This document shows, in pieces, positions 29,790 through 40,726 of a stretch of 46,511 nt of DNA. The stretch comes from an uncultured Litorivicinus sp. (GTDB taxonomy: Bacteria; Pseudomonadota; Gammaproteobacteria; Pseudomonadales; Litorivicinaceae). Both the position numbers and the translations under genes were made by a program. The notes beneath the pieces were generated by a model that was not told the DNA's origin, did no database searches, and saw only the letters and a program-made list of their open reading frames with translations. The DNA lies in assembly GCA_902536515.1 (NCBI GenBank), contig CACAXU010000005.1, forward strand, positions 1 through 46,511, given 5' to 3'. The stretch's first letter is position 1, and each line of letters begins with the position of its first letter.

Positions 29790-31682
29790 GTGGCTGGACG
29801 AATCCCTGATTCATTTATCGAAACGCTGAACGATCGCGTCAACATCGTCGATGTGATCAGCACTCGTGTGACCCTGAAAAAGTCAGGCCGAGAGTACCAC
29901 GGCCGCTGCCCCTTCCATGATGACTCATCTCCTTCGTTTTCAGTGAGCCCCGATAAACAGGTTTATCACTGCTTCGGCTGCGGCGCTTCAGGCGGACTAA
30001 TTAGTTTTGTGATGGAATATGACAGGGTCGATTTTATTAGCGCGATTGAAAACTTAGCGTCACTGGCAGGCCTCGAAGTTCCAACAGAAGCGGCCGACCC
30101 CGAATCCGGACAGCGTAAAGCGCTCTACGCGATCATAGAACAAGCGGATCAAGCATTCAGAAAGGCCTTGAAGTCCAATCCGAATCGAGAGCGCGCAGTC
30201 AATTATTTGAAAGGTCGTGGCTTGACAGGACTCATTGCCCACCGATTCGGTCTCGGATACGCACCAGATGGGTGGCGTTTTTTGTTCGATCAACTCGGCA
30301 CTAAAACGCAAATAAAAAAGCATCTACTTGACGCAGGTCTTACCGTTGTGAATTCGCAGGGGCGAGAATACGATCGGTTTCGAGAGCGGGTGATGTTCCC
30401 AATTCGAGATATCCGCGGGCGGACCATCGCATTCGGAGGCCGTGTTTTTGACGAGACTAAGCCCAAATATCTGAATAGCCCTGAGACAAAACTATTTCAT
30501 AAAAGCGACACACTGTATGGTCTCTACGAGGCGCGACAGGCCTGCCGGTCGTTGGACCGTGTATTGGTTGTTGAAGGCTACATGGACGTGGTTGCACTGG
30601 CACAATTCGGGATCGATTTCGCCGTCGCAACACTGGGAACTGCGTTGACAGGCCAACATCTCGATCGACTCAGTCGACAAACGGCGCAAATCATAGTCTG
30701 CTTTGATGGAGATCAAGCGGGTCGCACCGCGGCAAAACGTGCGTTGGATACGATGCTCCCCTTTTTGAGTGATGAATTCAGTATTCGATTTCTATTTTTG
30801 CCCGACGGTCATGATCCTGATTCACTGGTACGTCATGAAGGAACCGATGCCTTTCTGAGTCGATTAAATGAAGCACTTCCTGCATCCGAGGCGCTGATCG
30901 GCTTACTCGCCGATGAAGTCGATATGACAAAAATCGATGGACGCGCTCGACTCACCGCACTCGCATTACCAAAAATTGCAAAGATTCCAACGAGTATCTA
31001 TCGCTCACTGATGCTCGATTCGTTAAGTGAACTGTCTGGGACTCGTCGGATAGATCTCGATACACGATTGCAAGATCTTCATATCGAATCGTCTAGTGTG
31101 GACGTACAACCGGGCCAAATGCCGACCTCGGAAACGCCACCGAAGATCGATGCCGAGATGATGAGCTTTGAATCGTTGCGATACAACGAAAATGAACAAC
31201 ACGAGGATTTTGCAGATCACCTTGAACCGCCAATGGAGATGGACACTCCAATTGAAGTGCTTCCGAAAATCCAATTTCCAGATCCTGAAAAACCAGAACC
31301 ACTTGCAAACCGGTTGCTTTGGCTCGTGTTACAAAATCCAATGCTCTTGACGGAGCCAGTCCCTATTCCTGAACGTAGCCGCATCGTGAATATCTATCCG
31401 CTCGCTCAAGTTTTCGATTGGATCATTCAAACTGACAAACCAACGACCGCAAGATTAATGGGGCACTTTAGTGGAACGGAACTTGGCCGATTACTGTCAC
31501 GATTGCTGAATCGAAAAGCACTCTTCAGTGAAAGCGCTTATGAAGCAGAATTAAATGATGGCCTCAATCAACTGAAGAAACAGTTGGTGGCGGAGTCGAT
31601 GAAGCTTTTGGCAGAAGACGCAAAGTGCGGGAAAATTTCCGCTGAAGACTTGCATCAGGCAATCACAGCACATAAAAAGTAA
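29790..31682 (+). CDS. dnaG: DNA primase
   Basis: Zinc finger [48 protein letters not shown]...[15 protein letters not shown] start. Confidence 0.97.
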   Translation: MAGRIPDSFIETLNDRVNIVDVISTRVTLKKSGREYHGRCPFHDDSSPSFSVSPDKQVYHCFGCGASGGLISFVMEYDRVDFISAIENLASLAGLEVPTEAADPESGQRKALYAIIEQADQAFRKALKSNPNRERAVNYLKGRGLTGLIAHRFGLGYAPDGWRFLFDQLGTKTQIKKHLLDAGLTVVNSQGREYDRFRERVMFPIRDIRGRTIAFGGRVFDETKPKYLNSPETKLFHKSDTLYGLYEARQACRSLDRVLVVEGYMDVVALAQFGIDFAVATLGTALTGQHLDRLSRQTAQIIVCFDGDQAGRTAAKRALDTMLPFLSDEFSIRFLFLPDGHDPDSLVRHEGTDAFLSRLNEALPASEALIGLLADEVDMTKIDGRARLTALALPKIAKIPTSIYRSLMLDSLSELSGTRRIDLDTRLQDLHIESSSVDVQPGQMPTSETPPKIDAEMMSFESLRYNENEQHEDFADHLEPPMEMDTPIEVLPKIQFPDPEKPEPLANRLLWLVLQNPMLLTEPVPIPERSRIVNIYPLAQVFDWIIQTDKPTTARLMGHFSGTELGRLLSRLLNRKALFSESAYEAELNDGLNQLKKQLVAESMKLLAEDAKCGKISAEDLHQAITAHKK

Positions 31683-31750
31683 TTGAAACTACTGTAGAAT
31701 TTGTATACAGTCGGCCGCCGTTTTTTACAACACATTTCTTAGGTCAGTTC

Positions 31751-33625
31751 ATGGCAGAAAAACCGTTAGATCAGGAACTTACGCAAACCGAACAACGTCA
31801 ATCGCGTCTTAAAGAGTTGATTGCGAAGGGTAAAGAACAAGGATACCTCACCTATGCTGAGGTGAATGATCACCTCCCTGAGGAAATTGCAGATCCTGAT
31901 CAGGTTGAAGACATCATTCGTATGATCGGAGATATGGGGATCGCAGTTGGTGAAGAAGCGCCTGACGACGATCAACTACTCCTCGGTGAAAATTCTGCAG
32001 CGACTGATGATTCAGCTGCTGAAGAGGCTGCTGCTGCGCTTGCCTCTGTAGAAAATGATGTGGGTCGTACGACGGATCCTGTCCGTATGTACATGCGGGA
32101 AATGGGTACGGTTGAGCTCCTCACGCGCGAAGGTGAGATCGTAATCGCTAAACGGATTGAAGAAGGCATTCGTGAGGTCATGCAAGCCATGGCCTACTAC
32201 CCTGGCATTGTTGAATCGGTCCTTGCGATCTACGACCGAATTCAATCAGAAGAAGGACGTATGTCCGATCTACTCGCCGGCTTCTTGGATCCAGATCCTG
32301 CAGATGAAGAGCCTGTTGAAGCTGCCTCAACCGAAGAAGTGAGTGATCAAGACTTCGACGACTCAGATTCAGACGATGATGACGAGTCAGATGATAGTGA
32401 TGAGGAAGAGGGAGATACGGGCCCCGACCCCGAAGAAGTCAGGGCGCGCTTTGAAGCACTCCGGGTAAATCTCGCCAAAGCCGAAAAAGTGATTGCAAAA
32501 AAAGGGCGGGATTCGACAGAATCCAAAGAGGCGCTCAACGCCATTGGAGATGTGTTCTCATCACTGAAGCTTACGCCTCGACTATTTGACGAACTCTGCA
32601 TCGAATTTCGGACTGTTCTTGACTCTATTCGAAAACAAGAGCGGGAGATTTTGCGGTTATGTACCAAGCAAGGGAAGCTTGATCGGAAGGTCTTTATCAA
32701 AGAATGGCACGGCAATGAGACAAATTTTGAGTGGGTTCAATGCGTTGCAAAGAAGAAGATGTCCGAAAACCTCGAAGCAGTAATTCCAGACGTGCAACGT
32801 TGCCAAGCTCGGCTTCAGTCCATTGCTGAAGGCGTAGGTGTCACCATTCCAGAGTTACGCGAAGTCAATCGCCGTTTATCAATGGGCGAAGCGAAGGCGC
32901 GTCGGGCTAAAAAAGACATGGTTGAAGCAAACCTACGTCTGGTGATTTCAATTGCTAAAAAATATACCAATCGTGGCCTCCAATTTTTGGATCTGATTCA
33001 AGAAGGCAACATCGGTTTGATGAAAGCAGTTGATAAATTCGAATATCGACGCGGATATAAGTTTTCAACCTACGCCACATGGTGGATACGGCAAGCGATT
33101 ACTCGCTCGATCGCTGACCAAGCTCGTACGATTCGTATTCCGGTCCACATGATCGAGACAATTAACAAACTCAATCGTATCAGTCGTCAGATGTTGCAAG
33201 AGATGGGACGTGAGCCGACTCCAGAAGAGTTGGGTGAGCGGATGGAAATGCCTGAAGATAAAGTTCGAAAGGTATTAAAAATCGCAAAAGAACCAATTTC
33301 GATGGAGACACCAATCGGAGACGACGAAGATAGCTCGCTCGGTGATTTCATTGAAGACACAACAATCTCGTCACCTATTGATTCTGCGACTGTCGAAGGG
33401 TTAACCGAATCAACCCGACAAGTTCTTGCAAGTCTCACAGCACGAGAGGCGAAAGTCCTTCGCATGCGTTTTGGCATCGATATGAATACCGACCATACGT
33501 TGGAAGAAGTCGGCAAGCAATTCGATGTCACGCGTGAGAGGATTCGTCAGATTGAAGCGAAAGCACTTCGTAAACTCAGACATCCAAGTCGCTCAGATCA
33601 CCTACGATCGTTCTTGGACGAGTAA
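31751..33625 (+). CDS. rpoD: RNA polymerase sigma-70 factor RpoD
   Basis: Regions 2-4 intact: [71 protein letters not shown]. Confidence 0.98.
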   Translation: MAEKPLDQELTQTEQRQSRLKELIAKGKEQGYLTYAEVNDHLPEEIADPDQVEDIIRMIGDMGIAVGEEAPDDDQLLLGENSAATDDSAAEEAAAALASVENDVGRTTDPVRMYMREMGTVELLTREGEIVIAKRIEEGIREVMQAMAYYPGIVESVLAIYDRIQSEEGRMSDLLAGFLDPDPADEEPVEAASTEEVSDQDFDDSDSDDDDESDDSDEEEGDTGPDPEEVRARFEALRVNLAKAEKVIAKKGRDSTESKEALNAIGDVFSSLKLTPRLFDELCIEFRTVLDSIRKQEREILRLCTKQGKLDRKVFIKEWHGNETNFEWVQCVAKKKMSENLEAVIPDVQRCQARLQSIAEGVGVTIPELREVNRRLSMGEAKARRAKKDMVEANLRLVISIAKKYTNRGLQFLDLIQEGNIGLMKAVDKFEYRRGYKFSTYATWWIRQAITRSIADQARTIRIPVHMIETINKLNRISRQMLQEMGREPTPEELGERMEMPEDKVRKVLKIAKEPISMETPIGDDEDSSLGDFIEDTTISSPIDSATVEGLTESTRQVLASLTAREAKVLRMRFGIDMNTDHTLEEVGKQFDVTRERIRQIEAKALRKLRHPSRSDHLRSFLDE

Positions 33626-33736
33626 AAAAGCGGCGGCCCGAAGGATTTCACATTATGCCAATCGGTTATTTGCTAGGTAGAAATTCAAATTTGAAACTGA
33701 CCGACATCGCGCATTCAATGACTTCCCGAGCCAACT

Positions 33737-34193
33737 ATGAAAGGCAAAAAGGCATAACCCCCCCCTGTAATTCATCGCGGCAGTATCCTTACTTTGTGCG
33801 GCTGTGTTGTTGAAAAACTCCTCATACAAAACAGAAAGTGATTAATCACGCCAAATTATTTCGACTTCAAACGATTCATTGGAGCAATGCGCAACGCACA
33901 GAACCATATCAATGCGCTTGGCGAAGGAAATCGTGAAATCCGGTTCATACTCAACGGAACTCGAGTGGAATTACTGACGAAAGTCTCCCAAGAGAGAACC
34001 GATAAAGCCAATCGGATCGATCCGCTTAGAAGCCAAGGAGTAAAATTCGGTATCTACTCGAATACATTGAATGGCCGAAAATTGCGCTTAAAGATCTGCA
34101 CTCTGCATAACAATCTGACGTTACCCCTCTGGAGTCGCTGAGATTGGAAAGCTTCAACGAGAGGGTTTTGTCTACCTCAGACCAAAAAAATAG
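33737..34193 (+). pseudogene. Decayed DsrE-family (sulfur-relay-like) gene with remnant signal peptide
   Basis: Segments in different frames join into one DsrE-like protein: FIAAVSLLCAAVLL (signal peptide), MRNAQNHINALGEGNREIRFILNGTRVELLTK...LRSQGVKFGIYSNTLNGRK, then IALKDLHSA, then SGVAEIGKLQREGFVYLRPKK*; in-frame stops and an 8-nt C run. Confidence 0.72.
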
Positions 34194-34203
34194 CCGGCTA
34201 TTG
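34182..34203 (-). terminator. Candidate Rho-independent terminator of the malonate operon
   Basis: Minus strand reads CAATAGCCGGCTATTTTTTTGG: 14-nt palindrome AATAGCCGGCTATT followed by a T tract just past the stop of the AMP-ligase gene; stem is short. Confidence 0.4.
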
Positions 34204-34218
34204 TCAGCTCAACACTCG

Positions 34219-35733
34219 CTATGAAAAACTGTCTCGATAGTCATCTCTCAAAAGATTCTTCTGTACTTTCCCCATGGTATTACGCGGGAGAGCATCAAGC
34301 TGAATCCATCTCCTCGGTAATTTAAATCCAGCTAATTTTTCTCGGCATGCTGTTTGAAGTGCGTCCGTATCAAGCTCAAACTCCCCAACCAAAATCGCGA
34401 CAATACCCTCTCCAAAATCTGGATGAGGAACACCGACAACGGCACTCTCAATAACACCATATTGATCGTTCAACACGTCCTCGATTTCTTTCGGATAGAT
34501 ATTTAATCCACCCGAAATAATGAGATCTTTTCCGCGCCCAACAATCGAGACGTATCCATCGTCGGAGAGCATCGCCATATCGCCTGTGATAAACCAGTCG
34601 CCCCTAAATTCATCTGCTGTCTTCTCTGGAAGTTTCCAATACCCCTTAAAGACATGGTCACCCTTAACCTCGAGCGAACCAATCTCACCGTACGGTAAAA
34701 GACTTCCATCTGCAGCAATAATTCGAACTTCAACGCCCGGCAGTGGTGGACCAACAGAGCCTGCTCGGCGATCACCGTTCAAGGGATTTGAGCAACTCAT
34801 GCCAGTCTCGGTCATGCCATAGCGCTCGAGAATCCGCTGCCCTGTCCGGCCGAAAAACTCATCCGAGGTTTCAACAAGTAAAGGAGCCGACCCTGAAATG
34901 AAAAGGCGCATATGACCACTCACGTCACGATCAAAACGTGGATCAGCAAGTAAACGCGTATAGTAGGTTGGCACACCCATCATCACCGTCGCGTCGGGCA
35001 TCGCTTCCAAAACCATCTCAGGATCAAACTTCGGCAACATGATCACGGGTCCACCATTCATGAGCGCTAAATTCAACGCCACAAACAGACCATGCACATG
35101 GAATAACGGCAACGAATGTAACAAGACATCATCAGAATTGTAGCCCCAGGCCTCAGTTAACATCTCTGCATTAGCCGCTAAGTTACTGTGGGTGATCATG
35201 GCACCCTTAGGTTTACCCGTGGTCCCTGATGTATAAATGATGGAAGCCAAATCGTCGGAAGCTCTGGCGACAACGTCGGTGAACGACTGACCAGCTGCCT
35301 TTGCGGTTTCAAATGCATCGACCAACGTTCCAGTCTCGCCATCGAGAGTCAAGACCTGTAAACCTGGTATCGAGCCTTTGAGAGACTCAATATGACTCAG
35401 CCGATCGGCAACACACACATGAAGCTTTGACTCTGCATCCGTCAGGAAATATTCAATCTCACTATTCGTATAAGCCGAATTTAAAGGAAGATACACTGCA
35501 CCACAGCGTAAAACAGCAAGATACAAAACAACATTCATCCAGCCTTTATCAATCTGAACAGAAACCCGATCTCCCGGTTCCAGCCCAAGATCAACGAGCG
35601 CCGAGGACAGGATTGCTGACTCAGCGTCTAAATCTGATCCTGTCAGATTCCGACCTCCGGGGGTCGAAAGCAATATCTTGCCCAACGAGCGCTGCAGATT
35701 CACTTGAATTGCCGCATACACATTACGTGTCAT
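34219..35733 (-). CDS. matB: Malonyl-CoA synthetase-like AMP-forming ligase
   Basis: AMP-binding motifs IIYTSGTTGKPKGAMITHSNL, ERYGMTETGM, ITGDMAMLSDDGYVSIVGRGKDLIISGGLNIYPKEIE; next to malonyl-CoA decarboxylase. Confidence 0.85.
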   Translation of the reverse strand: MTRNVYAAIQVNLQRSLGKILLSTPGGRNLTGSDLDAESAILSSALVDLGLEPGDRVSVQIDKGWMNVVLYLAVLRCGAVYLPLNSAYTNSEIEYFLTDAESKLHVCVADRLSHIESLKGSIPGLQVLTLDGETGTLVDAFETAKAAGQSFTDVVARASDDLASIIYTSGTTGKPKGAMITHSNLAANAEMLTEAWGYNSDDVLLHSLPLFHVHGLFVALNLALMNGGPVIMLPKFDPEMVLEAMPDATVMMGVPTYYTRLLADPRFDRDVSGHMRLFISGSAPLLVETSDEFFGRTGQRILERYGMTETGMSCSNPLNGDRRAGSVGPPLPGVEVRIIAADGSLLPYGEIGSLEVKGDHVFKGYWKLPEKTADEFRGDWFITGDMAMLSDDGYVSIVGRGKDLIISGGLNIYPKEIEDVLNDQYGVIESAVVGVPHPDFGEGIVAILVGEFELDTDALQTACREKLAGFKLPRRWIQLDALPRNTMGKVQKNLLRDDYRDSFS

Positions 35734-37009
35734 GAGAACATTCCTTCGGTTGATGTTTTATCGTTTTCTTCAATAAATGCTGTACATCTTTTGATGTCGC
35801 AATTTGGCCTGTTTCCATGAGCCGCTCGTGATTGCCCACGATATCATCAAGCTCATACAAGTAATTCGCCATGAAACCGAAACTCAGCTTCTTACCACGG
35901 GTACTCATATCAGCATTTGCGTTAATTCGCTCAAGCGTCGCCCCATTCCCCAGGTGAAATCGCGCGACAGGATCTGTGAGCTTTGCTCCTTGACCCGATG
36001 TCAGATATTGCGCAACCAGGGGCCTCAATTCATCATGATCAGTCGACTGCTCGAACACATGCAGATACTCCCGACCTGCAGTCTCAAGCCAACGACGTAA
36101 TCCAGGAATTGGTGATAACGTCACAAAGCGCTTGAGACTTGGGCGCTCACTCTGCAAAACAGAAACCACTTGCTTAATCAGCAGATTTCCGAAACTCACA
36201 CCAGCGAGTCCTGGTTGGCAGTTGTTGATCGAATAAAAGACTGCGGTATCAGCAAATACCGGTGGCGCGGGTGGCGTATCCAGAAGTGGCTTAATCGCGT
36301 CAGGCATCCCCTCCACCAGTGCAACCTCAACAAAGATTAACGGCTCATCAGGAATCACCGGATGAAAATACGCAAAGCAAAAGCGGTCCTCGGCCAGCCG
36401 ACGTCTCAAATCGTCCCATCCCCGAATTTCATGTACAGATTCATATTGAATCAACTTTTCCAAGACAGCAGCCGGCGTTTGCCAATTAATTTGCTCTAGT
36501 CGTAAAAACCCTTTGTTAAACCATGATGTAAATAAGTGAGCCAGATCGTGATCGATCGGTTTGAGTTCGGGATATTCGCGGAGTAAGCTCCTGAGTGCTT
36601 CTCGCATTGATATCAGTGTTTGCAATCCACTAGGAGCCGCGTTCATGCGACGAAATAGCTCCTGTCGCCTCGCTTCAGCCGCTTGATGTAGTGCCATCGC
36701 AGACGATTCATCGGCTGACAGTTGGTAGTCCGCAATCGCTTGATCGAGGCGTTGTTTGTCAGGTCCGAACTCTTCGATTAGAAAACGAAAAAAAGCGAGA
36801 TGCTCCTGACTGTCGAGTGCATGCCAAGAGGCAACTACCGATCCAGCAAGTGCGAGGCCGGTTGCCTCACCTTTCCGTGAAATGACCGCGTGGCATTGTG
36901 CGATCAAATTATCGAATGGAGCCCCGTCAGATCCCAAGTCCAACAATTCAAGGGCTCGGTCAGTGACCTGTTGGATCCATCGCTTTAATCCCGTCGGCAT
37001 GATGGTCAA
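35723..37009 (-). CDS. Malonyl-CoA decarboxylase
   Basis: Family segments LLREYPELKPIDHDLAHLFTSWFNKGFL, FVEVALVEGMPDAIKPLLD, FYSINNCQPGLAGVSFGNLLIKQVV, FHLGNGATLERIN. Confidence 0.92.
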   Translation of the reverse strand: MTIMPTGLKRWIQQVTDRALELLDLGSDGAPFDNLIAQCHAVISRKGEATGLALAGSVVASWHALDSQEHLAFFRFLIEEFGPDKQRLDQAIADYQLSADESSAMALHQAAEARRQELFRRMNAAPSGLQTLISMREALRSLLREYPELKPIDHDLAHLFTSWFNKGFLRLEQINWQTPAAVLEKLIQYESVHEIRGWDDLRRRLAEDRFCFAYFHPVIPDEPLIFVEVALVEGMPDAIKPLLDTPPAPPVFADTAVFYSINNCQPGLAGVSFGNLLIKQVVSVLQSERPSLKRFVTLSPIPGLRRWLETAGREYLHVFEQSTDHDELRPLVAQYLTSGQGAKLTDPVARFHLGNGATLERINANADMSTRGKKLSFGFMANYLYELDDIVGNHERLMETGQIATSKDVQHLLKKTIKHQPKECSHDT

Positions 37010-37753
37010 TTACTCAAACAACGCGCCGTAACCTGGGATACGGCCCTGTAAACCCAGTTCCTGAATCATGCGGTAGCTGGTTGCAATAGAAGCTGACAAT
37101 GTCGGAATTCCTGTTTTAGCTTGAAGGCCTGCAACCGCACTAAGGGAAGGCATTTGAACACACGCAGAGGCAATGAGCGCATCGACATTAGAAAGTGTCA
37201 AGCGGTCAACCAATTCGATTGGCGCCTTTGGATCTTGCCGCGCAACTTCTAAGTTATCGGGTATTTCAAGACTAAGCGCATCGATCACCTCAAAGCCTTC
37301 AGATTCCAAGTACTGGCAGACCAGATCGGTGAGTGGTTTGCGATAGGGCGTGATCAAAGCAATCTTTTTTGCGTCTAGCACCGTCAGACCCTCAACGAGA
37401 GCCCCGGCAGAACTAACAACCGGACATGGGTGATGGTTTTCAACTGTCACTTTATGGAGTCTCGATTGACTCTCGCGATGATAGCCAAGCCCCATCGACA
37501 TGATGGCAACCAGACAGGCGTATCCCATGACATCGACCGCAGCGTCGGATAGTTCAAGTGCGCAACGATCGCTATCACGATCCATTGTAACGAGCTCTTC
37601 CTTGGTCACCTGCTTCATCCGCATTCGACTTGAATGAAAAGTAAATCGGTCCTCGTAATGTTTTTCCCACGCCCGAAATACAGCGGGGATTTCTGTTTCC
37701 ATGGTTACATTTGAGCTTGGGACGATCTGCCCAATTCGATAGGTAGTTGTCAT
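37010..37753 (-). CDS. Asp/Glu racemase superfamily, maleate cis-trans isomerase-like
   Basis: GQIVPSSNVTMETEIPAVF; two Cys motifs GYACLVAIMSMG and ASACVQMPS; SSAGALVEGL. Confidence 0.82.
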   Translation of the reverse strand: MTTTYRIGQIVPSSNVTMETEIPAVFRAWEKHYEDRFTFHSSRMRMKQVTKEELVTMDRDSDRCALELSDAAVDVMGYACLVAIMSMGLGYHRESQSRLHKVTVENHHPCPVVSSAGALVEGLTVLDAKKIALITPYRKPLTDLVCQYLESEGFEVIDALSLEIPDNLEVARQDPKAPIELVDRLTLSNVDALIASACVQMPSLSAVAGLQAKTGIPTLSASIATSYRMIQELGLQGRIPGYGALFE

Positions 37754-39069
37754 AAGACAGCTGTTCCCATCAATACATCAGGTAACCATGTTGCGATTCC
37801 CGGGAATAAGCACAGGATGACAATTGCAACCACCATGCACGCAACGTAGGGAAGTGATCCCCTCAATATGGTTTTCAATGGAATTTCAGGCGCGATTCCG
37901 TTAATGACATAGAGATTTAAACCAACAGGCGGAGAGATCAAGCCGATCTCCATGTTAATTGTCAAGATAACTGCAAACCAATATGGGTCGAATCCTGCGC
38001 CCAAAATGATGGGCATCAATATTGGTGCTGCCATCAAGATCACGGCCACAGGAGGCAGGAAAAATCCTGCAACCAAAAGGAATAGATTCACATAGAGCAT
38101 TAACACCCATCGATTCACATCAAGTGTCCCGATCCATTCAGCTATCGCTTGGGTAATAAACAAACTCGACAGCATGTAAGAAAACACGCCCGCGGCACCG
38201 ATGATAAACAAAATCATGACGGACTCTTTAGTCGCGTCACGCAACATCACCCACACAAGGGAGACATCTGTCATCTTGTAAATCACAATTGCAAGACCGA
38301 GACACAATAAAGCACCAACCGCAGCAGTCTCTGAGGGCGTAGCGACACCACCATACAGCGCATACAAGACGCCAAGAATAACGAGAAGGAAAGGAACGAC
38401 TCTTGGTAGAACCTCAAACTTCTGTTTCCACGTGAAGGATCGTCCAGCCAACGCATCAATACCACCCTCACGCCAAGTCGCATAAATTGACCAGGCCATG
38501 AAAAGACCGACAAGCAATAATCCCGGTAACACGCCGGCTAGGAACAACCGACCAATCGATGTCTCTGTCGCAATCCCATAGACAATCATCGTAATCGAGG
38601 GTGGAATTAATATCCCAAGCGTTCCACCCGCCGCAATCGATCCGGCAGCTACGCCATCGGGGAAATGACGCTTCCGCATTTCTGGGATGCCCATCTTTCC
38701 AATCGCGGCGCAGGTCGCAGGTGACGATCCCGACATTGCAGCAAACAAGGCGCATGCACCAAGATTCGAGACAACGAGTCCACCTGGAATTCGAGTCAGC
38801 CAACGGTCGAGTGCCTCGTACAAATCGGCACCGGCCCGCGTAGAGGCAATGGCGGCACCCATCAGAATAAACATTGGAATCGAAAGAAGTGCAAAATTAT
38901 CCAGTTTCCCGAAGAGTACTTCGGGGATCAGTTCGAGCGCACGGAGACCATCAAAAATAATTAAAAATAATGCGGAGACCACCAGTAGCCCGTTAGCAAC
39001 TGAGATCCCCGAAAACAAAATAAAAATAGTAACCGCACCAACAATGGCTCCCAACAACAATGGATCCAT
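37750..39069 (-). CDS. dctM: TRAP transporter large permease (DctM-like)
   Basis: 12-TM DctM protein; SGSSPATCAAIGKMGIPEMRKRHFPDGVAAGSIAAGGTLGILIPPSI. Confidence 0.93.
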   Translation of the reverse strand: MDPLLLGAIVGAVTIFILFSGISVANGLLVVSALFLIIFDGLRALELIPEVLFGKLDNFALLSIPMFILMGAAIASTRAGADLYEALDRWLTRIPGGLVVSNLGACALFAAMSGSSPATCAAIGKMGIPEMRKRHFPDGVAAGSIAAGGTLGILIPPSITMIVYGIATETSIGRLFLAGVLPGLLLVGLFMAWSIYATWREGGIDALAGRSFTWKQKFEVLPRVVPFLLVILGVLYALYGGVATPSETAAVGALLCLGLAIVIYKMTDVSLVWVMLRDATKESVMILFIIGAAGVFSYMLSSLFITQAIAEWIGTLDVNRWVLMLYVNLFLLVAGFFLPPVAVILMAAPILMPIILGAGFDPYWFAVILTINMEIGLISPPVGLNLYVINGIAPEIPLKTILRGSLPYVACMVVAIVILCLFPGIATWLPDVLMGTAVL

Positions 39070-39584
39070 TAGTGGCCACCTCCCTCAACAATAATATCTT
39101 CCGCAGGTGTTGAGAGTGTCTCTAATAGATCCGCAAGTAACTGAAGCGCGAATAGGCCAAACCCTAAAGGCATCGATAGATAAGGAATCCAAAGTGGTGG
39201 TCCCCAAACGGTCTCAGAAACCCATCCGCGTGAAAATGATAGGTGGACCAACTCAGCACCGTGGTATGTCATGACAGTGAGGATGGCGATGGCTGCCAAG
39301 AAGCTCATAACGAGCAATAGTTTACGTGCCACAGGCGTTAACAGCATTGGGACGAGGTCAACATTGACGTGTCCTTTCAACTTTTGCACGTAAGGCAACC
39401 CCAACAGCGTCGCGGCGACCATGAGGTAGATGACAGCCTCAGTCTGCCATATCGTTGAACCATTCAAAAAATACCGGATGAAGATCATCTGACACGTAAT
39501 TGCAACGGCTACGACGATCATGCCGGCCGCTAGGAACCCGACTACTTGCGACGTTGAGTTCACCGCACGGATAAATGCCTGCAT
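39069..39584 (-). CDS. dctQ: TRAP transporter small permease (DctQ-like)
   Basis: Four hydrophobic segments, ending PYLSMPLGFGLFALQLLADLLE; between DctM and DctP. Confidence 0.88.
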   Translation of the reverse strand: MQAFIRAVNSTSQVVGFLAAGMIVVAVAITCQMIFIRYFLNGSTIWQTEAVIYLMVAATLLGLPYVQKLKGHVNVDLVPMLLTPVARKLLLVMSFLAAIAILTVMTYHGAELVHLSFSRGWVSETVWGPPLWIPYLSMPLGFGLFALQLLADLLETLSTPAEDIIVEGGGH

Positions 39585-39602
39585 TTTTGATTTTCCTAGA
39601 AA

Positions 39603-39624
39603 TGCCCGACCTGACGGTCGGGCA
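39603..39624 (-). promoter_or_regulatory. Intercistronic hairpin between dctP and dctQ
   Basis: TGCCCGACC-TGAC-GGTCGGGCA, perfect 9-bp stem with 4-nt loop. Confidence 0.65.
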
Positions 39625-39639
39625 AGGGGTAGAGATTAG

Positions 39640-40623
39640 TTACTCAACAGCAAGAGCAAGATCGAGGAACCGCTGTCCTTCTGGATAATCAGCGACGAAC
39701 TGCTTGTAAGATGTCGACTTAGCGAGATCCTGCCACGCCTTGAATTCATCTTTGCTCATCTCTTTGATCTGAACACCAGCGTCGCGGAACACTTTAACTG
39801 AGTTGGCGTCTTGCGATTTTGCTTCGGTCAAATAATATTCCTCAGCTTTCTTGGCACCCTCACGTAGTGCCTTCTTCTGAGCATCATTTAGACCATCAAA
39901 CGTTGACTTATTCATGAGAAGAGGTTGGTACATGAACCAAAGTGCTTGATCTCCGGCTGGCGTATAGCACTTCACTTGCTCGTAGATGCGGTACGAAACA
40001 AACGAAGATGACGATGTATTTGCTCCATCGAGAACACCAGTCTGCATCGCATTGTAGATTTCTGATGAAGCCATTGATGCAATGGATGCTCCAGCGCCGG
40101 CGAGCAGCTGGTTGAACGACTTACCTGCCGCTCGCATTTGCATACCTTTCACATCATCTGGATGTGACACGCACTTCTCCTTGCCAACAAAACCACCAGC
40201 GAGGTACCCGTGTACTAGCACCATTACGTCATCTCCGGCCATTTTTTCTTGAACAGCGTCCATAAATGGCGAGTAGTTCAGACGTGCTGCATGGTCGTGG
40301 TTCTTAACTAACCCGGGCATGAGTGTGAGGTTATATGACGGCTGCTGACCGCCGGCGTATGACAGTGGCAGTACGGTCATATCCAACTGCCCGCGGGACA
40401 ATGGCTTGTATTGCTCCTTTGGCTTGAAAAGCGACTTCGATGGAAAAATCTTAATGTCTAGATCGACGTTGGCATCTTTCACATGGTTGGCCACGATTTC
40501 TGCCACCTTGTGACGAACATCTTTGGTTGACCACTGATGTGAGAGACGCAGCTCGGTCGCGCTTGCGACGGAACTCACAAAGGCTGCACTAATTGCAGCG
40601 GCTACAAGGGCTTTTAATTTCAT
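39640..40623 (-). CDS. dctP: TRAP transporter substrate-binding protein (DctP-like)
   Basis: Signal peptide MKLKALVAAAISAAFVSSVASA, LRLSHQWSTKDVRHK, GMQMRAAG; start moved from 40713. Confidence 0.9.
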   Translation of the reverse strand: MKLKALVAAAISAAFVSSVASATELRLSHQWSTKDVRHKVAEIVANHVKDANVDLDIKIFPSKSLFKPKEQYKPLSRGQLDMTVLPLSYAGGQQPSYNLTLMPGLVKNHDHAARLNYSPFMDAVQEKMAGDDVMVLVHGYLAGGFVGKEKCVSHPDDVKGMQMRAAGKSFNQLLAGAGASIASMASSEIYNAMQTGVLDGANTSSSSFVSYRIYEQVKCYTPAGDQALWFMYQPLLMNKSTFDGLNDAQKKALREGAKKAEEYYLTEAKSQDANSVKVFRDAGVQIKEMSKDEFKAWQDLAKSTSYKQFVADYPEGQRFLDLALAVE

Positions 40624-40669
40624 TTCGGGCTCCTGCCGATTGTTATGCGTTATTACGGCTTGCATATTG

Positions 40670-40698
40670 TCGTATGCTGCATGGAAAATATCGTATAC
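40670..40698. promoter_or_regulatory. Candidate operator repeats for the divergent GntR regulator
   Basis: Direct repeats TCGTATGC (40670-40677) and TCGTATAC (40691-40698) with starts 21 nt apart, between divergent dctP and gntR. Confidence 0.45.
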
Positions 40699-40726
40699 AA
40701 AAATAACATGCAACGAGTTTTCTAGT

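Noticed and set aside
31691-31711. LexA/SOS-like dyad (ACTGTA...TACAGT) and GTATAC in the dnaG-rpoD gap
   Set aside because: Spacing between CTGT and ACAG is 11 nt, not the 8 of a gammaproteobacterial LexA box; the GTATAC match to the GntR-type motif is short and likely chance.
32347-32440. Very acidic Asp/Glu/Ser stretch in RpoD
   Set aside because: Acidic linkers in the sigma-70 non-conserved region are common; no sign of insertion or frameshift.
31712-33642. Near-inverted repeat flanking rpoD (GGCCGCCGTTTTTT and AAAAAAGCGGCGGCC)
   Set aside because: Imperfect, about 14 nt, ~1.9 kb apart, with no target duplication or mobile gene; probably coincidence.
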